Shown here one piece after another: positions 26,729-35,022 of a stretch of DNA of 58,649 nt; position 1 is the stretch's first letter; each line of letters opens with the position of its first letter. The notes under the pieces were generated by a model. The model saw nothing but the letters and a program-made list of their open reading frames with translations. It did no database searches and was not told the DNA's origin. The translations under genes were made by a program, and so were the position numbers. Source of the DNA: Bacillota bacterium (GTDB taxonomy: Bacteria; Bacillota; Clostridia; Lachnospirales; Lachnospiraceae); contig JAEYGZ010000014.1 of assembly GCA_023409535.1 (NCBI GenBank), forward strand, positions 1 through 58,649. Reading direction: 5' to 3'.

Positions 26729-26766
26729 ATATTGTATAGGAATGCATTTTCCTATACAATATTTAT
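26729..26766 (+). terminator. Hairpin after pit-DUF47 operon
   Basis: ATATTGTATAGGAA (26729-26742) pairs perfectly with 26749-26762, followed by a few T residues. It lies 13 nt after the stop. Confidence 0.7.
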
Positions 26767-26831
26767 ATGTAGGGACAATATCATGTTCCGGATAAGTTTT
26801 CCTAACCAAACGCAAGAAAGGCAAGGTCCGT

Positions 26832-27899
26832 ATGAACCTAGAAAAACAAAAGGCATTCATTATTCATGTTATCTACATTATCTTTATCCTCGGGTTAATT
26901 TATGTTGGTATTAAGTATCTATTATCATTACTGATGCCTTTTGTCATAGGCTTGTTTATTGCAGTAATCTTTCGCAAACCCATCGATTTCCTTGCAAATA
27001 GAACAAAAATCAAAAGATCCTTCGTATCTCTTTTTGTATTGATCGTATTTTATGGACTTCTGAGTTACCTGGTCAGCCTGGTAGGCTACAAAATTTTTGA
27101 TTTTATTACCAACCTATTCAATAGTCTCCCTGTAACCTATGAGAATGTTATTAAGCCTGCACTGGATCAGACGATCAACGGTCTGATGAGTAAGTATCCC
27201 AGCATTGCACCGTACCTGGATGATTTTATACTAAATATCAATGATTCCATTTTCAGTTTCTTAAAGAATGCATCCACTACCGTACTAGGCTCGCTGACTC
27301 ATATGGCTACGCAATTGCCCACCCTGTTAATTAAGCTTATCTTCACTATTGTTTCTTCCTTCTTCCTGACGATTGATTATAATCGTATTACACGTTTTAT
27401 TGTCCTTCAATTCAAGGGTGAAAGAAGAGCAATGATCCTGCGTCTGAAGGATAATGTCTTCGGATCCCTGGGGAAATTCGTGAAAGCCTATGCAACAATT
27501 ATTTCAATCACCTTTCTCGAATTATCCATTGGCTTCTGGATTATCGGAATACCAAATCCTTTCCTCTTTGGCTTGCTGGTAGCCATTGTCGATATCATGC
27601 CAATCCTCGGCACAGGAGCTGTTCTGCTGCCATGGGCCATCATCGCATTGATTATGGGGAATGCAAAGGTTGGTATCGGAATGCTGCTGCTTTATGTCAT
27701 TATCACTGCGGTACGCCAGACTTTAGAGCCTAAGATTGTCGGCCAGCAGATCGGCCTTCATCCTCTGCTTACATTAATCCTTATGTATGTCGGCGCACAG
27801 CTGATGGGAGTCCTTGGACTGATGATACTCCCCATAATTGCTACAATCCTGGTTAAGATGAATAATGACGATACCATCCATTTATTCAAAAAAGTATAA
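26832..27899 (+). CDS. AI-2E family transporter, YtvI-like
   Basis: 355 residues with about seven membrane segments, including IIHVIYIIFILGLIYVGIKY and LLSLLMPFVIGLFIAVIF at the start. The C-terminal half holds family-type stretches such as FGLLVAIVDIMPILGTGAVLLPWA and GLHPLLTLILMYVGAQLMGVLG. Members include exporters (TqsA-like), Na+/H+ antiporters and the sporulation protein YtvI; length and overall look fit YtvI, but the substrate is unknown. It has no partner gene. Confidence 0.8.
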   Translation: MNLEKQKAFIIHVIYIIFILGLIYVGIKYLLSLLMPFVIGLFIAVIFRKPIDFLANRTKIKRSFVSLFVLIVFYGLLSYLVSLVGYKIFDFITNLFNSLPVTYENVIKPALDQTINGLMSKYPSIAPYLDDFILNINDSIFSFLKNASTTVLGSLTHMATQLPTLLIKLIFTIVSSFFLTIDYNRITRFIVLQFKGERRAMILRLKDNVFGSLGKFVKAYATIISITFLELSIGFWIIGIPNPFLFGLLVAIVDIMPILGTGAVLLPWAIIALIMGNAKVGIGMLLLYVIITAVRQTLEPKIVGQQIGLHPLLTLILMYVGAQLMGVLGLMILPIIATILVKMNNDDTIHLFKKV

Positions 27900-27934
27900 T
27901 ATATATCCCCGCGAGATAATGTTCAAAGGATATC

Positions 27935-27967
27935 AAAAGCGGCTGCATCCTATCTGCAGCCGCTTTT
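27935..27967. terminator. Bidirectional terminator
   Basis: AAAAGCGGCTGCA (27935-27947) pairs perfectly with 27955-27967 across a 7-nt loop, giving T-runs in both directions. It lies between the convergent AI-2E and DUF1540 genes. Confidence 0.9.
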
Positions 27968-28005
27968 ACATATGTGCCCGGCATGGGCGCACCTTTCACA
28001 TTTCC

Positions 28006-28191
28006 CTATGACATTGAAGATGAATCCTTCTCTGTAAAGGTTGCACAGTCTGTATCGTCGGATGCCTTGGCATTTCTGGGCTCAACCTGGATTTTTTCTG
28101 CCGCGCAATGGTCACCGCTCATATAGTATTCGCAGGTATTGACTATACATTTAATACCCTCGTTGGGTTTATCCATCTTTCTTATTGACAT
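28006..28191 (-). CDS. DUF1540 small cysteine protein
   Basis: 61 residues. The cysteine pattern CIVNTCEYYMSGDHCAAEKI...DCATF matches DUF1540 domains, small cysteine-rich proteins of unknown function common in spore-forming clostridia. They probably bind a metal. GGAGG lies 8 nt before the ATG at 28189-28191, so the upstream in-frame ATGs are not used. It stands alone. Confidence 0.85.
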   Translation of the reverse strand: MSIRKMDKPNEGIKCIVNTCEYYMSGDHCAAEKIQVEPRNAKASDDTDCATFTEKDSSSMS

Positions 28192-28332
28192 AATGATTTC
28201 CTCCAAATTCAATATTTTATCAAGGTAACAATAGTATTGTTTGCAGGGGAAAATCATTTCATTCATCTTTCTACTTTTTATAATATGATTCGTGTTATAA
28301 ATAAAAATAATACTTATGACATATGAATTATG

Positions 28333-29124
28333 TTATGCCGGGTATTGCATCGCGATGCCTTCTGCCATCATATCCGCCATTTCAAGTGCCTGCAGCTCTA
28401 TCTCATCGTATCCGTCAATGCTTTCCTGATAATCACCGGATATCATCTGCGCCGCATTTTCACTCAATAGGTCAAGATGCTCCTGAAGCATCGCACTCCA
28501 GTCCTCTTCGCTCCAGTTCGGATTCACGCTTGCAAGAAAAGCAGCAATTTGATCCGCATTATCACGCCACCTGCGGTCCGCATCCGTCACAGCATTATTA
28601 TTGCCGGCAATTGCTGCCTGAACCAGCTCAGCAGCAATTGTTAAATGAGCAGTTAAGAGCTCCTCCAATTGCTGTGCTGCATCCTCCCCATAAAAAAGAG
28701 CAAAGGCGTTGGCAAAGTCCCTTGGATTACGCAACAGCCTCTGGGTGATTAAATCAGCTTCAGGCAACTGGTGAACCAATGCCATTACGGTCATTCTCGT
28801 CCACTCTACATGCTGCTCCCAAAGCAGGCGGAAGTAATCTACAAGATCCATGACATCTCCGCTCATACCCTCATCCATATCATAGTCCGTTAAACCATCC
28901 TCCTGAAAATCAGGGTCCTCGGTGTTATTGCTACCCGGTATCTCGGGATAAAGCGGGTAATACTGATACCCAGGCCTTATGGTAACAACCTGCCCGACAA
29001 AGAGATTTCTTGGCTCTATCCCGGGATTCAATTCCATAATTGAATCCACTGTCGTATTAAATATCTGTGCCAGCATCCATATGGTATCATAGGGCCTGAT
29101 TGTGTATCTTATTGTACCATCCAT
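28333..29124 (-). CDS. LysM-domain protein
   Basis: About 263 residues. One LysM domain sits at the N-terminus (IRYTIRPYDTIWMLAQIF through NLFVGQVVTIRPG), which would bind peptidoglycan or chitin-like glycans. An acidic linker follows, then a helical C-terminal region of about 170 residues rich in Asp, Glu, Gln and Ala that I do not recognise. There is no signal peptide, as is common for LysM proteins of the spore or cell envelope in clostridia. AGGTGATGG lies 8 nt before the ATG at 29122-29124. Confidence 0.8.
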   Translation of the reverse strand: MDGTIRYTIRPYDTIWMLAQIFNTTVDSIMELNPGIEPRNLFVGQVVTIRPGYQYYPLYPEIPGSNNTEDPDFQEDGLTDYDMDEGMSGDVMDLVDYFRLLWEQHVEWTRMTVMALVHQLPEADLITQRLLRNPRDFANAFALFYGEDAAQQLEELLTAHLTIAAELVQAAIAGNNNAVTDADRRWRDNADQIAAFLASVNPNWSEEDWSAMLQEHLDLLSENAAQMISGDYQESIDGYDEIELQALEMADMMAEGIAMQYPA

Positions 29125-29217
29125 AAAAAATACCATCACCTATAAAAAGTTCTATTTCACAGTATGATGTTGCTAAGCAAAAGGTTCCATTCTCAGATCT
29201 ATGTTATTTGGTACGGA

Positions 29218-29709
29218 TTACATCCTTGAACTGTTGATATAATTAATTAAACCCTCCGCCCGGATGATTCTCTGCATAAACTCCGGAAATGCCTGCCCCT
29301 GGTAGGTTGTACCCTTGGTAATATCATAGATGATACCGCTGTCAAAATCGATCTCCACCTGATCTTCAGCTTCAATCTCTCTGGCCGCCTCAGGGCATTC
29401 GATGATCGGCAGACCGATGTTGATCGCATTACGATAGAAGATACGTGCAAAGGTCTCCGCGATAACACAGCTGATGCCTACCGCCTTAATTGCAATGGGA
29501 GCATGCTCCCTGGAAGAGCCGCAGCCAAAATTCTTACCGGCTACCATAATATCTCCCTGCTTTACTCTGCCCACAAACTCTTTATCGATATCAATCATGC
29601 ATCTGGCTGCCAGCTCCTTCGGATCGGAGGAGTTAAGATAACGGGCGGGGATGATCACATCCGTATCTACGTTATCGGCGTATTTGTGTACTGTTCCTTT
29701 GGCTTTCAT
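29218..29709 (-). CDS. leuD: 3-isopropylmalate dehydratase small subunit
   Basis: 163 residues, the short archaeal-type LeuD common in clostridia. With LeuC it isomerises 2-isopropylmalate to 3-isopropylmalate. The swivelling-domain motifs VDTDVIIPARYL and GKNFGCGSSREHAP are present. GGAGG lies 8 nt before the ATG, formed by the last codons of leuC. It is last in leuB-leuC-leuD. Confidence 0.95.
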   Translation of the reverse strand: MKAKGTVHKYADNVDTDVIIPARYLNSSDPKELAARCMIDIDKEFVGRVKQGDIMVAGKNFGCGSSREHAPIAIKAVGISCVIAETFARIFYRNAINIGLPIIECPEAAREIEAEDQVEIDFDSGIIYDITKGTTYQGQAFPEFMQRIIRAEGLINYINSSRM

Positions 29710-29712
29710 CGA

Positions 29713-30981
29713 TTAATCCTCCTTCAGCTCTGACGGGCTTGATATTCTTCCTGTTACCGCACTTGCAGCAGCTACTGCGGGGCTTGCAAGGTACACCTCC
29801 GACTCAACGTGGCCCATTCGTCCCACAAAGTTGCGGTTTGTGGTCGCTACCGCACGTTCCCCTGCAGCCAGGATCCCCATATGTCCTCCGAGACAGGGGC
29901 CGCAGGTTGGTGTACTGACCACAGCGCCTGCTTTGATAAAGGTGGCAAGCAACCCTTCTTCCAATGCCTGGAGGTAAATTTTCTGAGTCGCAGGAAATAC
30001 AATCACACGCATGCCCTTTGCAACCTTTCTGCCCTCCAGTATCTTGGCTGCAATTCTCAAGTCACCAATCCTGCCGTTGGTACAGGAACCGATCACTACC
30101 TGATCTATCTTAACCTCGCCCACCTCATCGATGGTGCGGGTATTCTCCGGAAGATGCGGAAATGCTACCGTAGGCTTGAGCATCGCAAGATCGATCTCAT
30201 AAACCTGATCATAATCAGCATCTTCGTCCGCTTCATAGATTTGATATTGCCTTACAGAGTGCTCCTTCATATAATCGGCAGCAAGCTCATCCACCGGAAA
30301 TATTCCATTCTTGGCACCAGCTTCAATGGCCATATTTGCGATGGTAAAGCGATCATCCATCGTCAGATTTTGAATTCCATCCCCGGTAAATTCCATGGAT
30401 TTGTATAAGGCCCCATCTACGCCAATTGTTCCGATGATATGCAAGATAACATCCTTACCGCTGACCCACCTGGCAGGCTTTCCTTTCAGGATAAACTTAA
30501 TCGCAGAGGGTACCTTAAACCATGCCTTGCCTGTTACCATTCCTGCTGCCATATCCGTACTGCCGACACCCGTGGAGAAAGCGCCCAGAGCCCCATAGGT
30601 ACAGGTGTGGGAGTCCGCACCGATTACCGCATCTCCGGCAACCACAAGCCCCTTCTCCGGGATAAGCGCATGCTCAATTCCCATCTCACCTATCTCAAAG
30701 TAATTGGTAATCTCCTGATCCACGGCAAACTCTCTGACACACTTGCAGTGTTCCGCCGACTTAATGTCCTTATTCGGCGTGAAGTGATCCGGAACCAGTG
30801 CAATCTTATCCTTATCAAATACCTTTTTGACCGTCATCTTCTCCATCTCATGAATTGCTACCGGAGCTGTTACATCATTACCCAGTACCAGATCCAGGTC
30901 TGCCTCTATGAGCTGCCCTGCAGCAACCTTATCAAGTCCCGCATGGGCAGCCAAAATCTTCTGTGTCATTGTCATTCCCAT
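29713..30981 (-). CDS. leuC: 3-isopropylmalate dehydratase large subunit
   Basis: About 422 residues, aconitase family with a [4Fe-4S] cluster. The cluster cysteines lie in GSCTNGRIGDL and TCGPCLGG. Substrate-binding GADSHTCTYGALG is intact. GAGGAGG lies just before a GTG-ATG pair; I take the ATG at 30979-30981. It lies between leuB and leuD with gaps of only a few nucleotides. Confidence 0.96.
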   Translation of the reverse strand: MGMTMTQKILAAHAGLDKVAAGQLIEADLDLVLGNDVTAPVAIHEMEKMTVKKVFDKDKIALVPDHFTPNKDIKSAEHCKCVREFAVDQEITNYFEIGEMGIEHALIPEKGLVVAGDAVIGADSHTCTYGALGAFSTGVGSTDMAAGMVTGKAWFKVPSAIKFILKGKPARWVSGKDVILHIIGTIGVDGALYKSMEFTGDGIQNLTMDDRFTIANMAIEAGAKNGIFPVDELAADYMKEHSVRQYQIYEADEDADYDQVYEIDLAMLKPTVAFPHLPENTRTIDEVGEVKIDQVVIGSCTNGRIGDLRIAAKILEGRKVAKGMRVIVFPATQKIYLQALEEGLLATFIKAGAVVSTPTCGPCLGGHMGILAAGERAVATTNRNFVGRMGHVESEVYLASPAVAAASAVTGRISSPSELKED

Positions 30982-30995
30982 CACTGTTTCCTCCT

Positions 30996-32105
30996 CTATT
31001 CCATAGTATCCGCAACTTGCGATACAATTGCATCGATGATCCTGTCACCCATTTCCTTTGTTCCAACCAGAGTCTTACCTTCCGATATAATATCGATGGT
31101 CCGGTAACCCTGTCTTAAGACTTCCTTCACCGCTGCTTCCATATCGTCCGCTTCCTGTATCAAATCAAAGGAATAACGGAGCATCATCGCAGCCGACAAA
31201 ATCGTTGCAATGGGATTCGCTTTATTTTGTCCGGCAATATCCGGCGCTGATCCGTGACTTGGTTCATAAAGGCCAAGCTTAGTATCACCCAGGCTTGCAG
31301 AAGCCAGCATTCCGATGGAGCCGGTAATCATACTTGCCTCATCCGAGAGAATATCGCCAAACATATTTTCCGTGAGGATGACATCAAACTGCCCCGGATT
31401 CTTCACCAGCTGCATGGCGCAGTTATCCACCAGCATATCGCTTAACTCGACTTCAGGATAATCCTTCGCTGCCTCCTTCACGACCTGACGCCATAATCTG
31501 GAGGAATCAAGCACATTTGCCTTATCCACGCTGCATACCTTCTTTCCGCGTTTCATCGCCACTTCAAAGGCCCATTTTGCTATTCTCTTTATTTCCTTCT
31601 CATCATAGACCAGGGTATCTGTGGCTTTTCTGATCCCGTTCTCCAGGACCGTACTGCGGGGTCCAAAGTAAAGACCCCCGGTCAACTCCCGCAGCACTAC
31701 AAAATCAAAGCCTTCCCCGATGATATTCTCTTTCAGAGGACATGCCGCTTTCAATTCCTCATATAATACCGCCGGACGTATATTCGCAAATAGGTTCAGT
31801 CCCTTTCTGATAGCCAGCAAACCTGCCTCCGGTCTCAAATGAGGCGGCAGGCTGTACCAATTGGACTGTCCCACATTTCCCCCCACCGCACCAAGAAGCA
31901 CCGAATCACTTTCTCTGGCTGTTCTAAGTGCTTCCTCTGTCAGCGGCACCCCTGTTGCATCAATGGATACACCGCCCATAAGTACTTCCGTATAGTGAAA
32001 GCTATGACCATATTTGTTCCCGATCGCATCAAGAACCTTCTTTGCCTCCGTGATGATCTCCGGTCCGATTCCATCTCCCGGAATGACTGCGATATTGTAA
32101 TTCAT
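30996..32105 (-). CDS. leuB: 3-isopropylmalate dehydrogenase
   Basis: About 369 residues. It oxidises and decarboxylates 3-isopropylmalate, the last leucine-specific oxidation. N-terminal IAVIPGDGIGPEI, RELTGGLYFG and the signature NMFGDILSDEASMITGSIGM are diagnostic. AAGGAG lies 9 nt before the ATG at 32103-32105; an upstream ATG would add a non-family tail. It is the first gene of the leu operon, divergent from a LysR gene. Confidence 0.96.
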   Translation of the reverse strand: MNYNIAVIPGDGIGPEIITEAKKVLDAIGNKYGHSFHYTEVLMGGVSIDATGVPLTEEALRTARESDSVLLGAVGGNVGQSNWYSLPPHLRPEAGLLAIRKGLNLFANIRPAVLYEELKAACPLKENIIGEGFDFVVLRELTGGLYFGPRSTVLENGIRKATDTLVYDEKEIKRIAKWAFEVAMKRGKKVCSVDKANVLDSSRLWRQVVKEAAKDYPEVELSDMLVDNCAMQLVKNPGQFDVILTENMFGDILSDEASMITGSIGMLASASLGDTKLGLYEPSHGSAPDIAGQNKANPIATILSAAMMLRYSFDLIQEADDMEAAVKEVLRQGYRTIDIISEGKTLVGTKEMGDRIIDAIVSQVADTME

Positions 32106-32264
32106 TCGGTTTTTCTCCTTTATCCAGCTTTTCATATCTCTGTTGCAATAGTAACACAGCATCTGCTATAATTAAAATACATATTAGTCATAGCTATTAT
32201 AATCTATAGTTATTGTTATAACGGATACCCAGAGTGAACCCGACCCATAAGAAAGGAAGCAAAC
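32106..32264. promoter_or_regulatory. Divergent leuB / lysR control region
   Basis: ATTATAAT at 32196-32203 provides a -10 element readable in both directions. It is overlapped by an imperfect dyad (AGTCATAG ... CTATAGTT, about 32187-32210) with the T-N11-A look of LysR-type sites. No -35 of quality is seen for leuB, consistent with an activated promoter. The leucine leader holds no T-box. Confidence 0.55.
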
Positions 32265-33155
32265 ATGGAACAGAATCTATCCTTATATTATATCTTTCAT
32301 TGTGTTGCAGAAGCCGGTAATATCTCCCGCGCCGCAAAGCAGCTCTTCATCAGTCAGCCTGCGGTAAGCAAATCCGTCCAAAGCCTTGAGGAAAATCTGG
32401 GTACCGTATTATTTATACGCAGTTCACGGGGAGTTAAGCTGACCGAAGAAGGAAAACTCCTATATGAACATACAAAAAGCGCTTTTGACACCTTAAGAAG
32501 AGCAGAGGACAGCATCCGCCAAATTCATGAACTTGGAATCGGGCATCTTCGCATCGGCGCCAGCTCCACCTTATGCAGATATCTTCTGCTGCCTTACCTG
32601 GACGGCTTTGTCAGGGAATATCCTCATATTAAAATTACCATTGAAAATCAATCCTCTTCCCGCACTATGAAGCTGCTGGAGGAGAACCGGCTTGACATCG
32701 GCCTGGTTGCAAAACCGGCAGGTGATGCATATCAGTTTCATTCCTTAGGAAAAATTGAAGATATCTTCGTGGCTACAAGCGCTTATCTCGACCACCTGAA
32801 GGAACGTGAAAATTTCGGGGATATTTTCTCTCTTGCTAACCTTATGCTGCTGGATGAAGAAAATGTATCCCGCCAATATATTGAAGAATATTTTAAGAAA
32901 AATGCAATTGAACCGAAGCACATTCTTGAGATAAGCAGCATGGATCTTCTGATCGAATTTGCAAAGACAAGCCTCGGGGTTGCCTGTGTGATTAAGGAGT
33001 TTGTTAAAAAAGAGCTGACTGAGGGTATCCTGGTACAAATTCCTTTGAGAATTCCGGTGAATAAAAGAGAGGTTGGCTTCTCCTATCTGAAAAATGCCTA
33101 CCTCTCTGATTCAATGCAGAAATTTATGGATTATATCTCCGGGGGCAGCTCCTGA
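32265..33155 (+). CDS. LysR-family regulator divergent from leuBCD
   Basis: 296 residues. The N-terminal winged HTH is clear (FHCVAEAGNISRAAKQLFIS, then QPAVSKSVQSLEENLG, FIRSSRGVKLTEEG). The C-terminal effector domain has the periplasmic-binding-protein-like start HLRIGASSTLCRYLLLP. Its position suggests control of leuBCD, perhaps with a leucine-pathway intermediate as effector; this is inference. The 3' end overlaps the convergent lipoprotein gene by about 25 bp. AAAGGAAG lies 5 nt before the ATG. Confidence 0.88.
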   Translation: MEQNLSLYYIFHCVAEAGNISRAAKQLFISQPAVSKSVQSLEENLGTVLFIRSSRGVKLTEEGKLLYEHTKSAFDTLRRAEDSIRQIHELGIGHLRIGASSTLCRYLLLPYLDGFVREYPHIKITIENQSSSRTMKLLEENRLDIGLVAKPAGDAYQFHSLGKIEDIFVATSAYLDHLKERENFGDIFSLANLMLLDEENVSRQYIEEYFKKNAIEPKHILEISSMDLLIEFAKTSLGVACVIKEFVKKELTEGILVQIPLRIPVNKREVGFSYLKNAYLSDSMQKFMDYISGGSS

Positions 33156-33784
33156 TCCTCCTCAGGAGTCGGTGAATTCGTGGGTGCTGGTGTGCTGGTC
33201 GGCTTCGGCGTATTCGTCGGCTTCGGTGTGGAGGTGGGCGGTTCGATATAGGCCGGACGCTCGTCAACCAGAAAATCCGCACTGGTATAGCTTACGGCTC
33301 CATTATATACAAAGCTTGCCCAGCCATCGGTAATCTCAATTACATCAATCTTCTCGGTGTGTACCAGAAAACCAACAATTTTACCATCCTTGGAGGGCGT
33401 TTCTCTGACATTAAGCACTGCATCATACTCACCAAGCTTCACATACTTGGTCGTTGTCTGTCCAACATGTACCGGAGTACCGTCGGCTGTGCCGTCACCA
33501 TCCTCTGGCGCCCCTGTTTCACCGGTATCGCCGGATGTTCCCGCGGCATCTGAGGCATCCGTATTGTCTGATGCGTCAGAACCGTCAGATACGCCCGCAT
33601 CATCAGCTTCCGCGGTATCACCGGATGCATCACCGGCTCCGGGTGTCTTTGTGCCGTCAGAATCACCGGCTTCCGCTCCGTTAACGGTTGTAGGAATGTA
33701 GTCGGGCATTTGATTCTGCTTGCTGCATCCCGCCAGGACTAAGATTGAAAGTAACACAATGTATAGAAAGTTCTTTTTCATCAT
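33131..33784 (-). CDS. SH3-domain lipoprotein with low-complexity linkers
   Basis: About 217 residues. A lipoprotein signal (MMKKNFLYIVLLSILVLAGC) leads into roughly 70 residues made almost only of Asp, Ala, Gly, Ser, Thr and Glu. A bacterial SH3 domain follows (LGEYDAVLNVRETPSKDGKI through GWASFVYNGAVSYTSADFLV). The tail is a proline-threonine repeat (TPKPTNTPKPTS). It is probably a cell-surface anchor or wall-binding protein. GGAG lies 6 nt before the ATG at 33782-33784. It converges on and overlaps the LysR gene. Confidence 0.8.
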   Translation of the reverse strand: MMKKNFLYIVLLSILVLAGCSKQNQMPDYIPTTVNGAEAGDSDGTKTPGAGDASGDTAEADDAGVSDGSDASDNTDASDAAGTSGDTGETGAPEDGDGTADGTPVHVGQTTTKYVKLGEYDAVLNVRETPSKDGKIVGFLVHTEKIDVIEITDGWASFVYNGAVSYTSADFLVDERPAYIEPPTSTPKPTNTPKPTSTPAPTNSPTPEEDQELPPEI

Positions 33785-33863
33785 CTCACACTCCACAAAA
33801 GTCATTCGTAAAATATTTATATTCCGAATATTTCTATTCCGAATATATCATAGCACATTTGTT

Positions 33864-34916
33864 TCATTTTACAAAGTAAAATTTAAAGGCATTGGGTATA
33901 CTGTACCTGTCTGCTATTTCTTCTCTGTCTGCCCATAGGAGCGGGATCTCCCCCTTCGGAAGCTGCGGCAGCTTGTCAAGATGGATGTGATAGCCTGTCA
34001 TATGCCACTCCACATGGGTAAAGATATGCTTTGCCCTGCCAAGATCTGCAATTTCCGGTCGAGGAATACCCCAACCGGAAAGTAAGCTTAAAAGCTCTGA
34101 AGCAGTGACATACCCTTCCAATCCGGGAAGCTCCCAAAGTCCCGCAAGTAATCCCTTGGACGGTCTTTTACGGATCGCTATCTTATGATCATACTCCAAC
34201 AGCAGTATCGTTCTCTCTACCTTCTTCCGTGCCTTTTTCTCCGGCTTCACCGGAAGCAGCTGAGTGATCTCCTGCTGAAAGGCTCTGCACAAGTGCATCA
34301 CAGGGCATTTATCGCACAGGGGCTTTCCGTTAGGCAGGCACACGGTGGCACCCAGCTCCATCAGAGACTGGTTAAAATCACCGGGCCGGTCCAGTGGTAT
34401 AATCCCAATAATATCTTGCCAAAGTTCTTTCCTGACGCTGTCCTTTGTGATATCGTCGTAGCTTCCGGCAATTCGCTTCATAACACGGAGCACGTTTCCA
34501 TCCACTGCCGGAACAGGAATACCAAAAGCAATAGAGGCAATGGCACCGGCGGTATATTCCCCTATCCCGGGTAATTTTTTTAACTGCTCATAATCGGCAG
34601 GCATTTCTCCGTCATACTCCTCCAGAACCAATCTCGCTGTTTTCTGAAGATTTCTCACACGGTTATAATACCCCAACCCTTCCCACAGCTTCAGAAGCTT
34701 CTCCTCCTGTGCCCCTGCCAGAGCTCCGATGTCCGGGAGCGCTGCGGTAAAGCGGTCAAAATAACCCTTGACTGCTTCCACTCTGGTCTGCTGCAGCATG
34801 ATCTCCGATACCCAGACATAATAGGGTACCGGATTCTCCCGCCAGGGAAGTATTCTGGCATTGTACGCAAACCAATGAAGCAGATATGGAACAATTGCCT
34901 TATAATCATATGACAT
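33864..34916 (-). CDS. mutY: A/G-specific adenine glycosylase
   Basis: 350 residues. It removes adenine mispaired with 8-oxoguanine. The helix-hairpin-helix and catalytic Asp are in LPGIGEYTAGAIASIAFGIP followed by AVDGNVLRV, the catalytic Glu is in VSEIMLQQT, and the [4Fe-4S] cysteines are in CLPNGKPLCDKCPVMHLC. The C-terminal NUDIX-like recognition domain includes LAGLWELPGLEG and HIFTHVEWHM. AGGAG lies 7 nt before the ATG at 34914-34916; the frame stays open for 53 codons upstream, but that stretch has no family similarity. Confidence 0.95.
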   Translation of the reverse strand: MSYDYKAIVPYLLHWFAYNARILPWRENPVPYYVWVSEIMLQQTRVEAVKGYFDRFTAALPDIGALAGAQEEKLLKLWEGLGYYNRVRNLQKTARLVLEEYDGEMPADYEQLKKLPGIGEYTAGAIASIAFGIPVPAVDGNVLRVMKRIAGSYDDITKDSVRKELWQDIIGIIPLDRPGDFNQSLMELGATVCLPNGKPLCDKCPVMHLCRAFQQEITQLLPVKPEKKARKKVERTILLLEYDHKIAIRKRPSKGLLAGLWELPGLEGYVTASELLSLLSGWGIPRPEIADLGRAKHIFTHVEWHMTGYHIHLDKLPQLPKGEIPLLWADREEIADRYSIPNAFKFYFVK

Positions 34917-34941
34917 GTGATTTCTCCTATACTCTATGCAT

Positions 34942-34979
34942 AATGCCCAGACACTGAAGAATATCAATGTTTGGGCATT
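34942..34979 (-). terminator. Hairpin after the ABC exporter genes
   Basis: AATGCCCA-g-ACA (34942-34953) pairs with TGT-t-TGGGCATT (34968-34979). It lies between the exporter stop and mutY. The T-run on the minus strand is poor, so read-through into mutY is possible. Confidence 0.5.
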
Positions 34980-35022
34980 CGACGCAAATTGATCGTATGA
35001 ATTATGCCTTTTATAATTCACA

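Noticed and set aside
33357..33701. Ser/Pro/Ala-rich open frame opposite the SH3 lipoprotein
   Set aside because: It is the antisense of the lipoprotein's Asp/Ala/Gly/Thr linker; its composition is explained by that gene.
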